Part shown: piece after piece, positions 15,939 through 25,887 of the stretch
How positions within the stretch are numbered: the first letter of the stretch is position 1
Layout of the letters: each line of letters opens with the position of its first letter
Source of the DNA: Zoogloea sp041911615
GTDB taxonomy: Bacteria; Pseudomonadota; Gammaproteobacteria; Burkholderiales; Rhodocyclaceae
Direction of reading: 5' to 3'
NCBI RefSeq assembly: GCF_041911615.1
Contig: NZ_JAYROR010000015.1
Coordinates: 1-64,000 of the forward strand
DNA length: 64,000 bases
Made by a program: the position numbers and the translations under genes
The notes under the pieces: generated by a model
Seen by the model: the letters and a program-made list of their open reading frames with translations, nothing else
Databases searched by the model: none
What the model was told of the DNA's origin: nothing

Positions 15939-17018
15939 TCACCGTCCTTCGGCGTGGATGTGCACTGGAACACGGCGCGGCCCGAATGCGCCACCGAACG
16001 CACCGAAGCGGCCGGCGATGGCGTGACCGCAAGCGGTGCATGCGCCGCGGGCGTCGAGGCGGTAGGCGCCGATGGCATACCAGTCGCGTTCGATGACGAC
16101 CTGGCCGCAGCCCGGGCAGTGGGTGGCGCCGCCGTCCGGGTCGTGGACGTTGCCGGTGTAGACGTAGTGCAGGCCGGCATCGAGCGCGAGGCGGCGGGCG
16201 TGGGTGAGGGTGGCGGGCGGCGTGGGCGGGAGCTGGTCGAGCTTGTAGTCGGGATGGAAGGCGGTGAAGTGGAGGGGGACGTCGGGGCCCAGTTCGGTCG
16301 CGACCCAGCGGGCGAGCCCGGCGATTTCGGCGTCGGAGTCGTTGAGGCCGGGGATCAGCAGGGTGGTGATCTCGACCCACACGTCGGTGTCGTGGTGCAG
16401 CCAGGCGAGGGTGTCGAGCACCGGGGCGAGGCGGGCGCCGCACTGGTGGATGTAGAAGTCGTCGGTGAAGGCTTTGAGATCGACGTTGGCGGCGTCCATC
16501 ACGGCGAAGAAGTCGCGCCGGGCGTCGGGGTGGATGTAGCCGGCGGTGACCGCGACGTTGGCGATCCCCCGGGCGCGGCAGGCGATCGCGGTGTCGATGG
16601 CGTACTCGGCGAAGATCACCGGGTCGTTGTAGGTGTAGGCGACGCTGCGACAGGCGTGGCGGGCCGCGGCGTCGGCGATCTCGTCGGGCGACGCGGCGTC
16701 CATCAGGCGGTCCATGTCGCGGCTTTTCGAGATGTCCCAGTTCTGGCAGAACTTGCAGGCGAGGTTGCAGCCGGCGGTGCCGAAGGAGAGCACGCTGCTG
16801 CCGGGATAGAAGTGGTTGAGGGGCTTTTTCTCGATGGGGTCGATGCAGAAGCCGGAACTGCGCCCGTAGGTGGTGAGCACCATGCGGCCATCGATCATCT
16901 GGCGCACGAAGCAGGCGCCGCGCTGACCTTCGTGGAGGCGGCAATCCCGCGGACAGAGGTCGCACTGCAGGCGGCCGTCGTCGAGGGCATGCCAGTAGCG
17001 GGCGGGATGGGCGGTCAT
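15939..17018 (-). CDS. amrS: AmmeMemoRadiSam system radical SAM enzyme
   Basis: The product is 359 aa. The radical-SAM motif is CNLACKFC, preceded by an N-terminal cysteine cluster CDLCPRDCRLHEGQRGAC. The core contains AYTYNDPVIFAEY, NVDLKAFTDDFY and TTLLIPGLND. Two C-terminal CxxC pairs (CPGC, CTAC) probably bind zinc or a second Fe-S centre. It is related to pyruvate-formate-lyase-activating enzymes. With AmrA (AMMECR1 domain) and AmrB (MEMO domain) it forms a recurrent trio whose reaction is unknown. The gap to amrA is only four bases. Confidence 0.93.
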   Translation of the reverse strand: MTAHPARYWHALDDGRLQCDLCPRDCRLHEGQRGACFVRQMIDGRMVLTTYGRSSGFCIDPIEKKPLNHFYPGSSVLSFGTAGCNLACKFCQNWDISKSRDMDRLMDAASPDEIADAAARHACRSVAYTYNDPVIFAEYAIDTAIACRARGIANVAVTAGYIHPDARRDFFAVMDAANVDLKAFTDDFYIHQCGARLAPVLDTLAWLHHDTDVWVEITTLLIPGLNDSDAEIAGLARWVATELGPDVPLHFTAFHPDYKLDQLPPTPPATLTHARRLALDAGLHYVYTGNVHDPDGGATHCPGCGQVVIERDWYAIGAYRLDARGACTACGHAIAGRFGAFGGAFGPRRVPVHIHAEGR

Positions 17019-17022
17019 GGCG

Positions 17023-17592
17023 TCACTCCTTGGATGCGGGTTCCTCGTGCCATTTGTCCACCTGGTAGGTGGCGATCATCACGTTGGGGCCCCAGAAGTC
17101 GGCGGGGAGTCGGGCCTTTTGCTTGAGGGCGGCCATGAAGCGGGCCTTGTCGGGAAGCTGATCCCACACCTGGGGCAGGAAGGTGGCCTTCTGGCAGCCG
17201 TTGAAGAAGATCACGCCGTCGATGCCGGGGCGCAGTTGGGCGAGGGCGTCGGCCTCGTCGCGGAACTGGATGAAGTCGGCCTCGGTGAGGAGCGAGACCT
17301 CGATGCGCAGATGGCCGAATTCGGCTGCCGTGAGCGGTTCGAAGCGCGGATCGGAGAAGGCGGCGGCGCGCGCGTTCTCGACCACGTCGACGCCCAGCGT
17401 CCGGTGGGCGTTGAGGCTGCCGATGCAGCCACGCAGCGCGCCGTCGAGGGTGAGGGTCACGAAGCAGGCGCCGCGCCTGGCGAGGCGCGGATGGTCGGCG
17501 GCGCCGGGGGCGGACAGGCCGAGCGCGTCGGCGATCGCCTTGCGGGCGTGGCTGAGCAGGGCGTGGCCGAGGGCGGCGTCAGTGGTGGGCAT
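17023..17592 (-). CDS. amrA: AmmeMemoRadiSam system protein A (AMMECR1 domain)
   Basis: The product is 189 aa and consists almost wholly of the AMMECR1 fold: RGACFVTLTLDGALRGCIGSL (the RGCIGS motif is the near-invariant family signature), AFSDPRFEPLTAAEF, IEVSLL and GVIFFNGCQKATFLPQVW. The function is unknown in all domains of life; the fold and conserved cysteine suggest an enzyme or a cofactor-binding protein. It overlaps amrB by 14 bases and is followed by amrS after four bases. Confidence 0.93.
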   Translation of the reverse strand: MPTTDAALGHALLSHARKAIADALGLSAPGAADHPRLARRGACFVTLTLDGALRGCIGSLNAHRTLGVDVVENARAAAFSDPRFEPLTAAEFGHLRIEVSLLTEADFIQFRDEADALAQLRPGIDGVIFFNGCQKATFLPQVWDQLPDKARFMAALKQKARLPADFWGPNVMIATYQVDKWHEEPASKE

Positions 17593-18397
17593 GGCTGCGG
17601 CTTTCGGAGAAGGCGATGGAGGCGTAGCCGACGACGCGCTCGCGGTCGCCGGCGGTGTCGCCGGAGTTGCGCAGGTCGAGCAGGTGGGCGGCCAGGTGAT
17701 GGCGCTGGGCGGCCAGCAGCAGGCCGTTGATCGCGCCGGCGCCGCAGGCTTGCTCGCCGTCGAGGGTCGCGTCGAGCTGGGCGATCTTGGCGAGGGTGGC
17801 CTTGTCGCGCCACTGGGCCTGGCGGTAGGGGTGGTAGTGGGACAGGTCGGAGCTGATGACGATCAGCGTCTCGGGGCCGCCCCACAGGGTTTCGAGCAGA
17901 CCGGCGACGTGCTGGGCGTCCACGTGGCCGACGGCGAGCGGCAGGATCTCGAAGTGGTCGAGGGTGGATTGCAGGAAGGGTAGCTGGACTTCGATGGCGT
18001 GCTCGTCGGCGTGGGGGCGGTCGTCCACCACCACGCCGGGCAGCTCGCGGGCGACGAGCCAGGCCTGGCGGTCGATGGCGATGGCACCCAGGGGGGTGAC
18101 GAAGGATTGGGCTGCGGGCAGCGCCATGCCGCGCACGGCGACGCGGTGGGTCGGACACAGGATGATCACGCGGCGGATCACGTCGTGGCGCTGCACCAGC
18201 TCGGCGTAGGCGCTGGCGGCGACGGCGCCCGAGTAGATGTAGCCGGCGTGGGGCACGATCAACGCCTTGGGGGCGTGCACAACTTCGGCCGGCAGGGCGC
18301 TGGCGAGGTAGCCGGAGATCTGGGCGTGCAGGCTGTGGGGGTCGGCGGGGTAGAACACGCCGGCGACGGCCGGAAGACGTTGGGACGCGTGAGCCAT
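17579..18397 (-). CDS. amrB: AmmeMemoRadiSam system protein B (MEMO family)
   Basis: The product is 272 aa from ATG 18397. MEMO proteins share a fold with class III extradiol dioxygenases and LigB. Visible motifs are RLPAVAGVFYPADP at the N-terminus, VPHAGYIYSGAVAASAYA (His), LCPTHRV (His), DEHAIEVQLPFLQ, SSDLSHYHPY (His) and the CGAGAINGLL Cys. The histidines and cysteine would form a metal site. The reading frame stays open upstream of 18397, but that part is not MEMO-like and precedes a weak GGA site. It is preceded on the same strand by an MgtC-like gene 44 bases away. Confidence 0.92.
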   Translation of the reverse strand: MAHASQRLPAVAGVFYPADPHSLHAQISGYLASALPAEVVHAPKALIVPHAGYIYSGAVAASAYAELVQRHDVIRRVIILCPTHRVAVRGMALPAAQSFVTPLGAIAIDRQAWLVARELPGVVVDDRPHADEHAIEVQLPFLQSTLDHFEILPLAVGHVDAQHVAGLLETLWGGPETLIVISSDLSHYHPYRQAQWRDKATLAKIAQLDATLDGEQACGAGAINGLLLAAQRHHLAAHLLDLRNSGDTAGDRERVVGYASIAFSESRSHAHH

Positions 18398-18441
18398 GAT
18401 TTCGTGGGTTCCGTGGATGCGAGGGGCAAGTCCTGTTCCCA

Positions 18442-19710
18442 TTATAGGGAGCTGTGCAGCAACCATGCGATGCCGCTGCCCAGGCCCGCGCCCACCGCCG
18501 CCATGCCCAGCGTGACCCGCCGCCCGAGGGCGCCGCCGCTGAGGATGAAGGCGAGCGCCGACTTGAACGCGAGGTTGGCGAGCATGGCCAGCAGAATCGC
18601 GATGGCGGCGGAGGCGACCTCGAGCTTGCCCAGATTGAGCAGGCGCAGGGTCGACAGCGAGATGGCGTCCACGTCGGTCAGGCCCGAGATGAAGGCCAGC
18701 AGGTAGAGGCCGCCGCGACCGGCGATGTCCGACAGCCAGGCGGCGCACAGCAGCACGCCGGCGTAGAAGGCGCCGAAGCCGACGGCGGCGCGCAGCTCGG
18801 TGGGGTTGCGGGTTTCGGGGACCGGCAGATCGCCCTGGCCGGCGAGCTGGCGCCAGTTGAAGCCGATCACCACGATGCCGATCAGCACCGCGGCGACGCA
18901 GCCGAACAGCAGCAGCGGCACCACGCCGGGCGAGAGCGCCCAGGCGATCGCGACGATGCGCACCACCATGATGAGGTTGGCGAGCAGGATGACCAGGGTG
19001 GCGGTGGAGGCCATTGCCGGGTTTTCGCGGGCATGGCGGGCGAACACCATGGTTGTCGCGGTGCTCGACACCAGACCGCCGAGCAGGCCCAGCAGCGGCG
19101 CGCCGTAGCGGGCGCCGACGAAGCGCAGGGCGGTGTAGCCGGCCAGGCTGACGCCGGAGATGAGGACGATCATCAGCCAGACTTGATGGGGATTGACCGC
19201 CTCATACGGGCCGAAGCCGTGATCGGGCAGGATCGGCAGGACGATCAGCGAGAGCACCGAGAATTGCAGGATCGAACGCCAGTCCTTGCCGGTGAGGCGG
19301 GCGGCGACGCCGCGCAGCTCGGACTTGTAGTAGAGCAGCATCGTCGAGCCCACGGCGGCCATTACCGCGAGCCGGCCGTGGCCCAGCCACACCATCGCGC
19401 CGAGGCAGTAGCACACCAGGATCGCGACGACCGAGGTGGTGCCGGGGTCGTCGGCGTCGGGTTGGCGAAGGGTGGCGGCGACGATCATCAGCGCCACCAG
19501 CACGAAGCCGGCAACGATGAAGGCCGGCGTCGCCAGCAGCTCGGCCAGCAATGCGCAGACGGCGCCGAGCAGCCCGGTGAGTCCGAAGGTGCGCACGCCG
19601 GCCTTGGTGCTCGGGCGGCGTTCGCGTTCGAGGCCGATCAGCAGGCCGATGGCCGTGGCGAGCGCGAGGGCTTCGAGCTGGCGCGATTCGAAAGGCAGGG
19701 ACAGCAGCAT
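18442..19710 (-). CDS. MgtC/SapB-like and DUF4010 inner-membrane protein
   Basis: The product is 422 aa from ATG 19710 (MLLSLPFESRQLEALALATA). The N-terminal third is MgtC/SapB-like (AIGLLIGLERERRPSTKAGVRTFGLTGLLG, about 20-140). The C-terminal part is DUF4010 (about 165-420), ending in several helices with GLTDVDAISLSTLRLL. About 11 membrane segments are expected. MgtC-type proteins affect Mg2+ homeostasis or F-type ATPase, but transport by this longer family is unproven. It is divergent from ispD and upstream of the amr genes, with which it may be co-transcribed. Confidence 0.87.
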   Translation of the reverse strand: MLLSLPFESRQLEALALATAIGLLIGLERERRPSTKAGVRTFGLTGLLGAVCALLAELLATPAFIVAGFVLVALMIVAATLRQPDADDPGTTSVVAILVCYCLGAMVWLGHGRLAVMAAVGSTMLLYYKSELRGVAARLTGKDWRSILQFSVLSLIVLPILPDHGFGPYEAVNPHQVWLMIVLISGVSLAGYTALRFVGARYGAPLLGLLGGLVSSTATTMVFARHARENPAMASTATLVILLANLIMVVRIVAIAWALSPGVVPLLLFGCVAAVLIGIVVIGFNWRQLAGQGDLPVPETRNPTELRAAVGFGAFYAGVLLCAAWLSDIAGRGGLYLLAFISGLTDVDAISLSTLRLLNLGKLEVASAAIAILLAMLANLAFKSALAFILSGGALGRRVTLGMAAVGAGLGSGIAWLLHSSL

Positions 19711-19842
19711 GGCGAGTCTCGCGGGCGGGAATGATCCATTTTGCGGCAGGAATCGGCCAAGGTTAAGCGCTGGCGCGCCCTGCGCCACGAATCGCGGGCG
19801 CCGCGGCCGGGCGTTGCGGGCACTTGCGGTTAGAATCGCGGG

Positions 19843-20550
19843 ATGCGATTTCCGACCAGCCGTTGTTTCGCCATCGTCCCCGCCGCCGGCAGCGGCAGCC
19901 GGATGAAGAGCGAGCAACCCAAACAATATCTCTCGCTGCTCGGCGAGCCCCTCATCCGCCACACCCTCGGGGTGCTGTGCGCATCGCCGGTGATCGACCG
20001 GGTGTATGTGGTGCTGTCGGTGGGCGACCAGACGTGGGATCGGCACGACTGGACGCCTTTCGGCGATCGGCTCGTACCGCTGTTCTGCGGCGGGGTGTCC
20101 CGCGCCGAGAGCGTGCTCAACGGCCTGCGCGCCATCGCCGCCGAAGCCGCCGAGTCCGACTGGGTGCTGGTCCACGACGCGGCCCGGCCGTGCCTGGCGC
20201 CCTGGCACATCGAAACCCTGGTGCGCGAGCTGATCCACGACGAGGTGGGGGGCATCCTGGCCGTGCCGGTGGCCGACACCCTGAAGCGCGAGGACAGCAC
20301 CCACCGCATCGCCGACACCGTGCCCCGCGACGGCCTGTGGCAGGCCCAGACGCCGCAGATGTTCCGCTACGTGATGCTCAAGCGCGCCCTCGAGAACGCC
20401 CGCCATGTCACCGACGAGGCCAGCGCCATCGAAGCGATGGGCCTGCGCCCGCGCCTGGTGCGTGGCGATCCGACCAACCTGAAAGTCACCTATCCCCTCG
20501 ATCTGCACCTGGCCGAGTGGATTCTCCAGCACCGCGAGGGGCAAGCATGA
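19843..20550 (+). CDS. ispD: 2-C-methyl-D-erythritol 4-phosphate cytidylyltransferase
   Basis: The product is 235 aa. It transfers CMP from CTP to MEP, the third step of the MEP isoprenoid pathway. Visible motifs are VPAAGSGSRMKSEQPKQYL (nucleotide loop), VLVHDAARPCL, and GLWQAQTPQMFRY with VTDEASAIEAMG. A TAGAAT -10-like box lies at 19831-19836, only a few bases before the ATG, suggesting a very short leader. The stop overlaps the ispF ATG (ATGA). Confidence 0.95.
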   Translation: MRFPTSRCFAIVPAAGSGSRMKSEQPKQYLSLLGEPLIRHTLGVLCASPVIDRVYVVLSVGDQTWDRHDWTPFGDRLVPLFCGGVSRAESVLNGLRAIAAEAAESDWVLVHDAARPCLAPWHIETLVRELIHDEVGGILAVPVADTLKREDSTHRIADTVPRDGLWQAQTPQMFRYVMLKRALENARHVTDEASAIEAMGLRPRLVRGDPTNLKVTYPLDLHLAEWILQHREGQA

Positions 20551-21038
20551 ATGTACCGTTCCGCATCGGCCAGGGCTTCGACGTCCATGCCCTGGTTCCC
20601 GGCCGTCCGCTGATCGTCGGCGGGGTGACGATTCCCTTCGAGCGCGGCCTGCTCGGCCATTCCGACGCCGACGTGCTGCTGCACACCATCACCGACGCCA
20701 TCCTTGGCGCGGCTGGCCTGGGCGACATCGGCCGCCATTTCCCCGACACCGATCCACGCTTCGAAGGCGCCGATTCCCGCGTGTTGTTGCGCGAAGCGGC
20801 CGCCGCCGCCCGCGCGGCCGGCTGGCAGACGGTGAATGTGGACGCCACCGTGATCGCCCGCGCGCCGAAGATCCTGCCCCATGTGCCGGCGATGATCGCC
20901 AACATCGCCGCCGATCTCGGCGTTGCGCCGGCGGCCATCAACGTCAAGGGCAAGACCACCGAGAAGCTCGGCTTCACTGGCCGGGGCGAGGGCATCGCCG
21001 CGCAGGCCGTGGCCCTGCTGGCGCGGGTGGATGGCTGA
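20547..21038 (+). CDS. ispF: 2-C-methyl-D-erythritol 2,4-cyclodiphosphate synthase
   Basis: The product is a 163-aa trimeric zinc enzyme of the MEP pathway. Visible are GQGFDVHAL (Asp12 and His14 zinc ligands), GLLGHSDADVLLHTITDAILGAAGLGDIG, FPDTD, and the C-terminal KTTEKLGFTGRGEGIAAQA. The ATG at 20547 overlaps the ispD stop, so it is translationally coupled. It ends inside the start of thpR (8-base overlap). Confidence 0.95.
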   Translation: MNVPFRIGQGFDVHALVPGRPLIVGGVTIPFERGLLGHSDADVLLHTITDAILGAAGLGDIGRHFPDTDPRFEGADSRVLLREAAAAARAAGWQTVNVDATVIARAPKILPHVPAMIANIAADLGVAPAAINVKGKTTEKLGFTGRGEGIAAQAVALLARVDG

Positions 21039-21564
21039 CGCCACGCGCCGGGTTTTCGTGGCCCTGTGGCCCGACCCGGCGGTGGCCGACGCGCTTCACG
21101 CGCTGTCGGCCCGGGCCGCCCCGTGTTGCGGTGGCCGTCGGATGCGACACGACTCCCTGCACCTGACCCTCGAATTCATCGGCGATGTGGCCGAATCGCG
21201 CGTTCCGGCCGTGCTGGCGGCATTGGCGGCGGTGCGCGCCGACGCCTTTCGCCTCGAACTCGACACCCTCGGTCACTGGCCGCACAACCATCTCCTCTGG
21301 GCGGGTTGCCGCGCCTGGCCGGCGGCGCTGGACCGGCTGGTGGTGGAAATCCGCCGGGCGCTGGCGGGGCTGGGCATGGCGCCGGCCACGGGGGCGGCGT
21401 TTTTTCCCCACGTCACCTTGATCCGCAAGGCCCGTCCGTCAGGTCCGCTGCCGGAGGTCGGCGCGCCGATCGCGTGGCCGGTGTCGGCATGGGTGCTGGT
21501 CGAGTCGTGCCGGACCGCCGACGGTGCGAGCTACCGGCGGCTCGGCAGCGGGATGTTGGGCTGA
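21031..21564 (+). CDS. thpR: RNA 2',3'-cyclic phosphodiesterase (2H family)
   Basis: The product is 177 aa from ATG 21031 within the end of ispF. The two HxTx motifs of the 2H phosphoesterase family are present as HLTLEFIG and HVTLIRK. RRVFVALWPDPAVADAL and LVESCRTADGASYRRL match the ThpR subfamily, which opens 2',3'-cyclic phosphates on RNA or ligates 2'-5' ends in vitro. The physiological RNA substrate is unknown. It is the last gene of ispD-ispF-thpR. Confidence 0.9.
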   Translation: MADATRRVFVALWPDPAVADALHALSARAAPCCGGRRMRHDSLHLTLEFIGDVAESRVPAVLAALAAVRADAFRLELDTLGHWPHNHLLWAGCRAWPAALDRLVVEIRRALAGLGMAPATGAAFFPHVTLIRKARPSGPLPEVGAPIAWPVSAWVLVESCRTADGASYRRLGSGMLG

Positions 21565-21596
21565 TCCGGCGGTCGGCCGGGCGCGCGTCGGGACGC

Positions 21597-21624
21597 AAAA
21601 AAGCCCGCAACACGTGCGGGCTTT
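21597..21624 (-). terminator. Terminator of the bfr transcript, probably bidirectional
   Basis: A 10-bp stem AAAGCCCGCA (600-609) / TGCGGGCTTT (615-624) with a five-base loop is flanked on the minus-strand exit side by six T (A at 21597-21602 on plus). It lies between the convergent thpR and bfr genes and could stop both transcripts. Confidence 0.85.
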
Positions 21625-21649
21625 GCGGGGTCGCGCGGAGGTGGGCGCG

Positions 21650-22126
21650 TCAGGAACCCGTTTCCATCTGCGACTGCAGGTAATTCTGGATGCCGACCTT
21701 GTCGACCAGATCGAGCTGGGTTTCCAGGTAGTCGATGTGTTCCTCGGTGTCTTCGAGGATGTGCTGGAAGATGTCGCGGCTCACGTAGTCGCGGACCGAC
21801 TCGCAGTAGGCGATGGCCTCCTTCAGGTGCGCGTGGCCGCCCTGTTCGAGCTTCAAATCGCCCTGCAGGCATTCGTGTACGTTCTCGCCGATCAGCAGCT
21901 TGTCGAGGTTCTGCAGGTTGGGCAGGCCTTCGAGGAACAGGACGCGCTCGATGAGCATGTCGGCGTGCTTCATCTCCTCGATGGATTCGTCGTATTCGTG
22001 CTTGCCGAGCTTGGTGAGCCCCCAGTTCTTGTACATCCGCGCATGAAGGAAGTACTGGTTGATGGCGGTCAGCTCGATGGTGAGTTGCTTGTTGAGATGC
22101 TGCAGGACTTTCTTGTCGCCTTTCAT
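21650..22126 (-). CDS. bfr: Bacterioferritin
   Basis: The product is a 158-aa haem-containing ferritin subunit that assembles into 24-mers and stores iron. The ferroxidase ligands (Glu18, Glu51, His54 and later Glu/His in EDTEEHIDYLETQ) are visible. The haem ligand Met52 in EEMKHADMLIERVLFLEG is kept, so this is a haem-binding Bfr and not a plain ferritin. Its ATG overlaps the bfd stop, so Bfd and Bfr are coupled. Bfd reduces Bfr to release iron. Confidence 0.96.
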   Translation of the reverse strand: MKGDKKVLQHLNKQLTIELTAINQYFLHARMYKNWGLTKLGKHEYDESIEEMKHADMLIERVLFLEGLPNLQNLDKLLIGENVHECLQGDLKLEQGGHAHLKEAIAYCESVRDYVSRDIFQHILEDTEEHIDYLETQLDLVDKVGIQNYLQSQMETGS

Positions 22127-22353
22127 GCTGCCTCCTGGATCAATAGGTAGGGTCGATGACCGCGCGCGGAGTGCGCCAGGGGGACATGCTGCTCGAGTGC
22201 TTCATGCAGGCACTGCTTGGCGCACTGGGCACACCGGCCGCATTCCTCGGTAACGCCCAACTCTAACCGAAGATCGCGCAGGCGGCGAGCGCCGGCGGCT
22301 ACCGCCGATTCGATCTGTTTCTCGGTCACGGCACGACAGACGCAAACGTACAT
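22123..22353 (-). CDS. bfd: Bacterioferritin-associated ferredoxin
   Basis: The product is a 76-aa [2Fe-2S] protein. The ligands CVC (Cys4, Cys6) and CGRC (Cys38, Cys41) have the exact Bfd spacing. It reduces the haem of Bfr to mobilise stored iron. AAGGA lies upstream of the ATG. The region after residue about 55 is an extension beyond the usual short form (HVPLAHSARGHRPYLL). It lies 27 bases after the small membrane peptide gene and overlaps bfr. Confidence 0.94.
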   Translation of the reverse strand: MYVCVCRAVTEKQIESAVAAGARRLRDLRLELGVTEECGRCAQCAKQCLHEALEQHVPLAHSARGHRPYLLIQEAA

Positions 22354-22380
22354 TCTCGGATTTCCTTGCCAGCAACGGGT

Positions 22381-22536
22381 TCAGTTGAAGGGGTAGAGGC
22401 GGATGACGAGCTGCATCGCGGCCACGCCGCCCGCCAGTCCGATGACCAGCAGCGCGGCCAGGCCGACGGCCGACAAGCCCTTGGCGGGCGCGACGGTGGG
22501 CAGGGCGTGGGGGCGGTGATGAAGGGTGGCCATCAT
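22381..22536 (-). CDS. Small single-pass membrane peptide (51 aa) in the hemP-bfd operon
   Basis: The codons read MMATLHHRPHALPTVAPAKG, followed by a hydrophobic stretch (about 21-42: LSAVGLAALLVIGLAGGVAA in the middle) and an MQLVIRLYPFN tail. The start overlaps the hemP stop in an ATGATG arrangement, and bfd starts 27 bases after its end. I know no named family. The His-rich start (HHRPH) and position suggest a role in haem or iron handling, which is inference. It is too short to be confirmed without comparative data, but its tight coupling supports it as real. Confidence 0.7.
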   Translation of the reverse strand: MMATLHHRPHALPTVAPAKGLSAVGLAALLVIGLAGGVAAMQLVIRLYPFN

Positions 22537-22724
22537 TTCGTCAGGATCAGTTTGCCGGCACGGGTGGTGCGCAGCGCGTAGATCATGCCTTCATGCTCGA
22601 TGAAGACGCAGTTGCGGTTGTCGAACAAGTCCTTGCTCCGGATCGGGGCGTCGAGCTGGCCCGGCATGGGTGAGGACGCCGTGGGGGGCGAAGCGAGCGG
22701 GGCGTGGTCGGGAGCCTTGTTCAC
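22533..22724 (-). CDS. hemP: Hemin uptake protein HemP
   Basis: The product is a 63-aa small protein of the HemP family. The conserved C-terminus is present: SKDLFDNRNCVFIEHEGMIY, then ALRTTRAGKLILTK. HemP genes lie in Fur-controlled haem uptake loci, and the protein is needed for full haem receptor expression in some Burkholderia. The start chosen is GTG 22724, about 25 bases downstream of the expected transcription start. An ATG at 22667 would give 44 aa; neither has a strong ribosome site. The stop overlaps the next small gene. Confidence 0.85.
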   Translation of the reverse strand: MNKAPDHAPLASPPTASSPMPGQLDAPIRSKDLFDNRNCVFIEHEGMIYALRTTRAGKLILTK

Positions 22725-22738
22725 GATTTTGCAAAAAC

Positions 22739-22784
22739 AAATGAGAATAATTCGTATTAAACATTCGCTCCGAGGGCAAGTCAA
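22739..22784 (-). promoter_or_regulatory. Fur-type operator and sigma70 promoter of the hemP operon
   Basis: On the minus strand, TTGACT (22779-22784) and TTTAAT (22756-22761) are separated by exactly 17 bases. Overlapping the -10 and start is AATGAGAATAATTCGTATT (plus strand, about 22740-22758). This contains the GAGAATAATTCGTATT core close to Fur-box consensus. Repression by Fe-Fur at the start site is the likely mode. Confidence 0.75.
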
Positions 22785-23064
22785 TACGTGTGGCGGGGCT
22801 TTTGGGGAGATCGCGCAGAAATTTCTCGCCGACTGGTCGAAAGAGGCATCGGCAAGCCCTGGGGGCGCTTCGTAGCATGGTGGCGTCACGCCGTTGCCTC
22901 CGTGGTACGCCGGACGTTGGGGCGCTCGACGGCGGCGCGTCCGCCGCGGGGCGGGGCCATGTTCGCGCGTGAGGGGGCGCTCGACCCGGGGCGGTCGTGA
23001 AACGGATCGCGGGGCGTCCGGCGGGTTAGAATCCCGCCCTTTCCGTAGCCTGCTTCTTCGCCCC
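22785..23064. other. Intergenic region between the hemP promoter and uup
   Basis: About 280 bases of GC-rich sequence hold no gene that I can support. Short open frames on both strands lack ribosome sites and family motifs. The only recognisable element is TTAGAAT at about 23025-23031, a plausible -10 box for uup, 34 bases before its ATG. Confidence 0.5.
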
Positions 23065-24978
<1,914 letters not shown>

Positions 24979-24987
24979 GCCGGCGCG

Positions 24988-25887
24988 TCAGAAGCCCTGC
25001 GGCGGCTGGGAGGGCAGCGCGCCTTCGGCGTTGCCGCCGGCCCGCAGCAGCGCCTCCACGGATTCGTGGGGCACCGACAGTCGGTTGAGCAGGTTGTCGC
25101 GGCCGATGTGTAGCAGATTCTCGATGGCCGACAGATCGTCGGGGATCGCCGCGTTGTCCCAGCCCTGGGCGGTGTGGCGGGCGAGGCTGTTGGCGAGCTG
25201 TACGGTGCGCACGCGCGGGTTGTGGATCTGCCGCTCGTCCATCATCGACACCAGCAGATCGGGCAGGTGCCAGTGGCGAACCAGGGCCAACTGCAGTTCC
25301 TTCGCCGAAAAGTTGAACACCGCGCGCTGAGCGACCGCCGAGCGCAGCTCGCGATCCACCCGCTGCATCTCGTAGACCTGCTGGGTCAGCGTCGGGGCGA
25401 AACTCCAGCACAGGATTTCGGTGACTTCCGACAGCAGTGCGGCGACGGTGATTTCGTCCACGTCCAGGTCGTGGCGCAGGATCGCCCAGTCGCGGGCATA
25501 ACGCGCCGCCCGGCGCGCCCGGCTGATCACCTTGAGCACACCGACCAGCGCCCGCGGATGGGCGGAAATCTGCCCCTCGATGGTCGGCAGATCCGAGAAG
25601 TCGCGCAGGAAGGGCGAGATGCCCATCATCATGATCGCCCGCTCGATGGTCGTGATGTCGTGGTTCTGGCGCGCCCGGCGGTTGGCCTCGATGTGGATCA
25701 GCACCTTCAGGGTCATCATCGGATCGGACAGCACCAGCGCCGCCACCGTCCGCCCGTTGATGCTGTCCTCCTGCTCGCGCATCGCCTGCAGTTCCTTCAC
25801 CGTGTGCTTGAGCACGGGAATCGGTTTCTGGCTGAAGAAGCTGGTGTAGCTGTCGATGCTATCGAAGGGCTGGTTGATCAAGGCCAT
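24988..25887 (-). CDS. HDOD domain protein
   Basis: The product is 299 aa. The HDOD core (about 25-215) includes LVLSDPMMTLKVLIHIEANRR, TTIERAIMMMGISPFL and VAALLSEVTEILCWSFAP. It lacks the catalytic HD pair of phosphohydrolases, as HDOD proteins do. Such proteins act as signalling hubs in motility and virulence by binding partner proteins. No sensor or effector domain is fused. It converges with uup at 10 bases and is divergent from acuI. The partner cannot be read from the context. Confidence 0.86.
   Translation of the reverse strand: MALINQPFDSIDSYTSFFSQKPIPVLKHTVKELQAMREQEDSINGRTVAALVLSDPMMTLKVLIHIEANRRARQNHDITTIERAIMMMGISPFLRDFSDLPTIEGQISAHPRALVGVLKVISRARRAARYARDWAILRHDLDVDEITVAALLSEVTEILCWSFAPTLTQQVYEMQRVDRELRSAVAQRAVFNFSAKELQLALVRHWHLPDLLVSMMDERQIHNPRVRTVQLANSLARHTAQGWDNAAIPDDLSAIENLLHIGRDNLLNRLSVPHESVEALLRAGGNAEGALPSQPPQGF

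Noticed and set aside
22585..22875. A 96-codon plus-strand frame spanning the hemP promoter
   Set aside because: It is antisense to hemP, crosses the Fur-box promoter and has no ribosome site.
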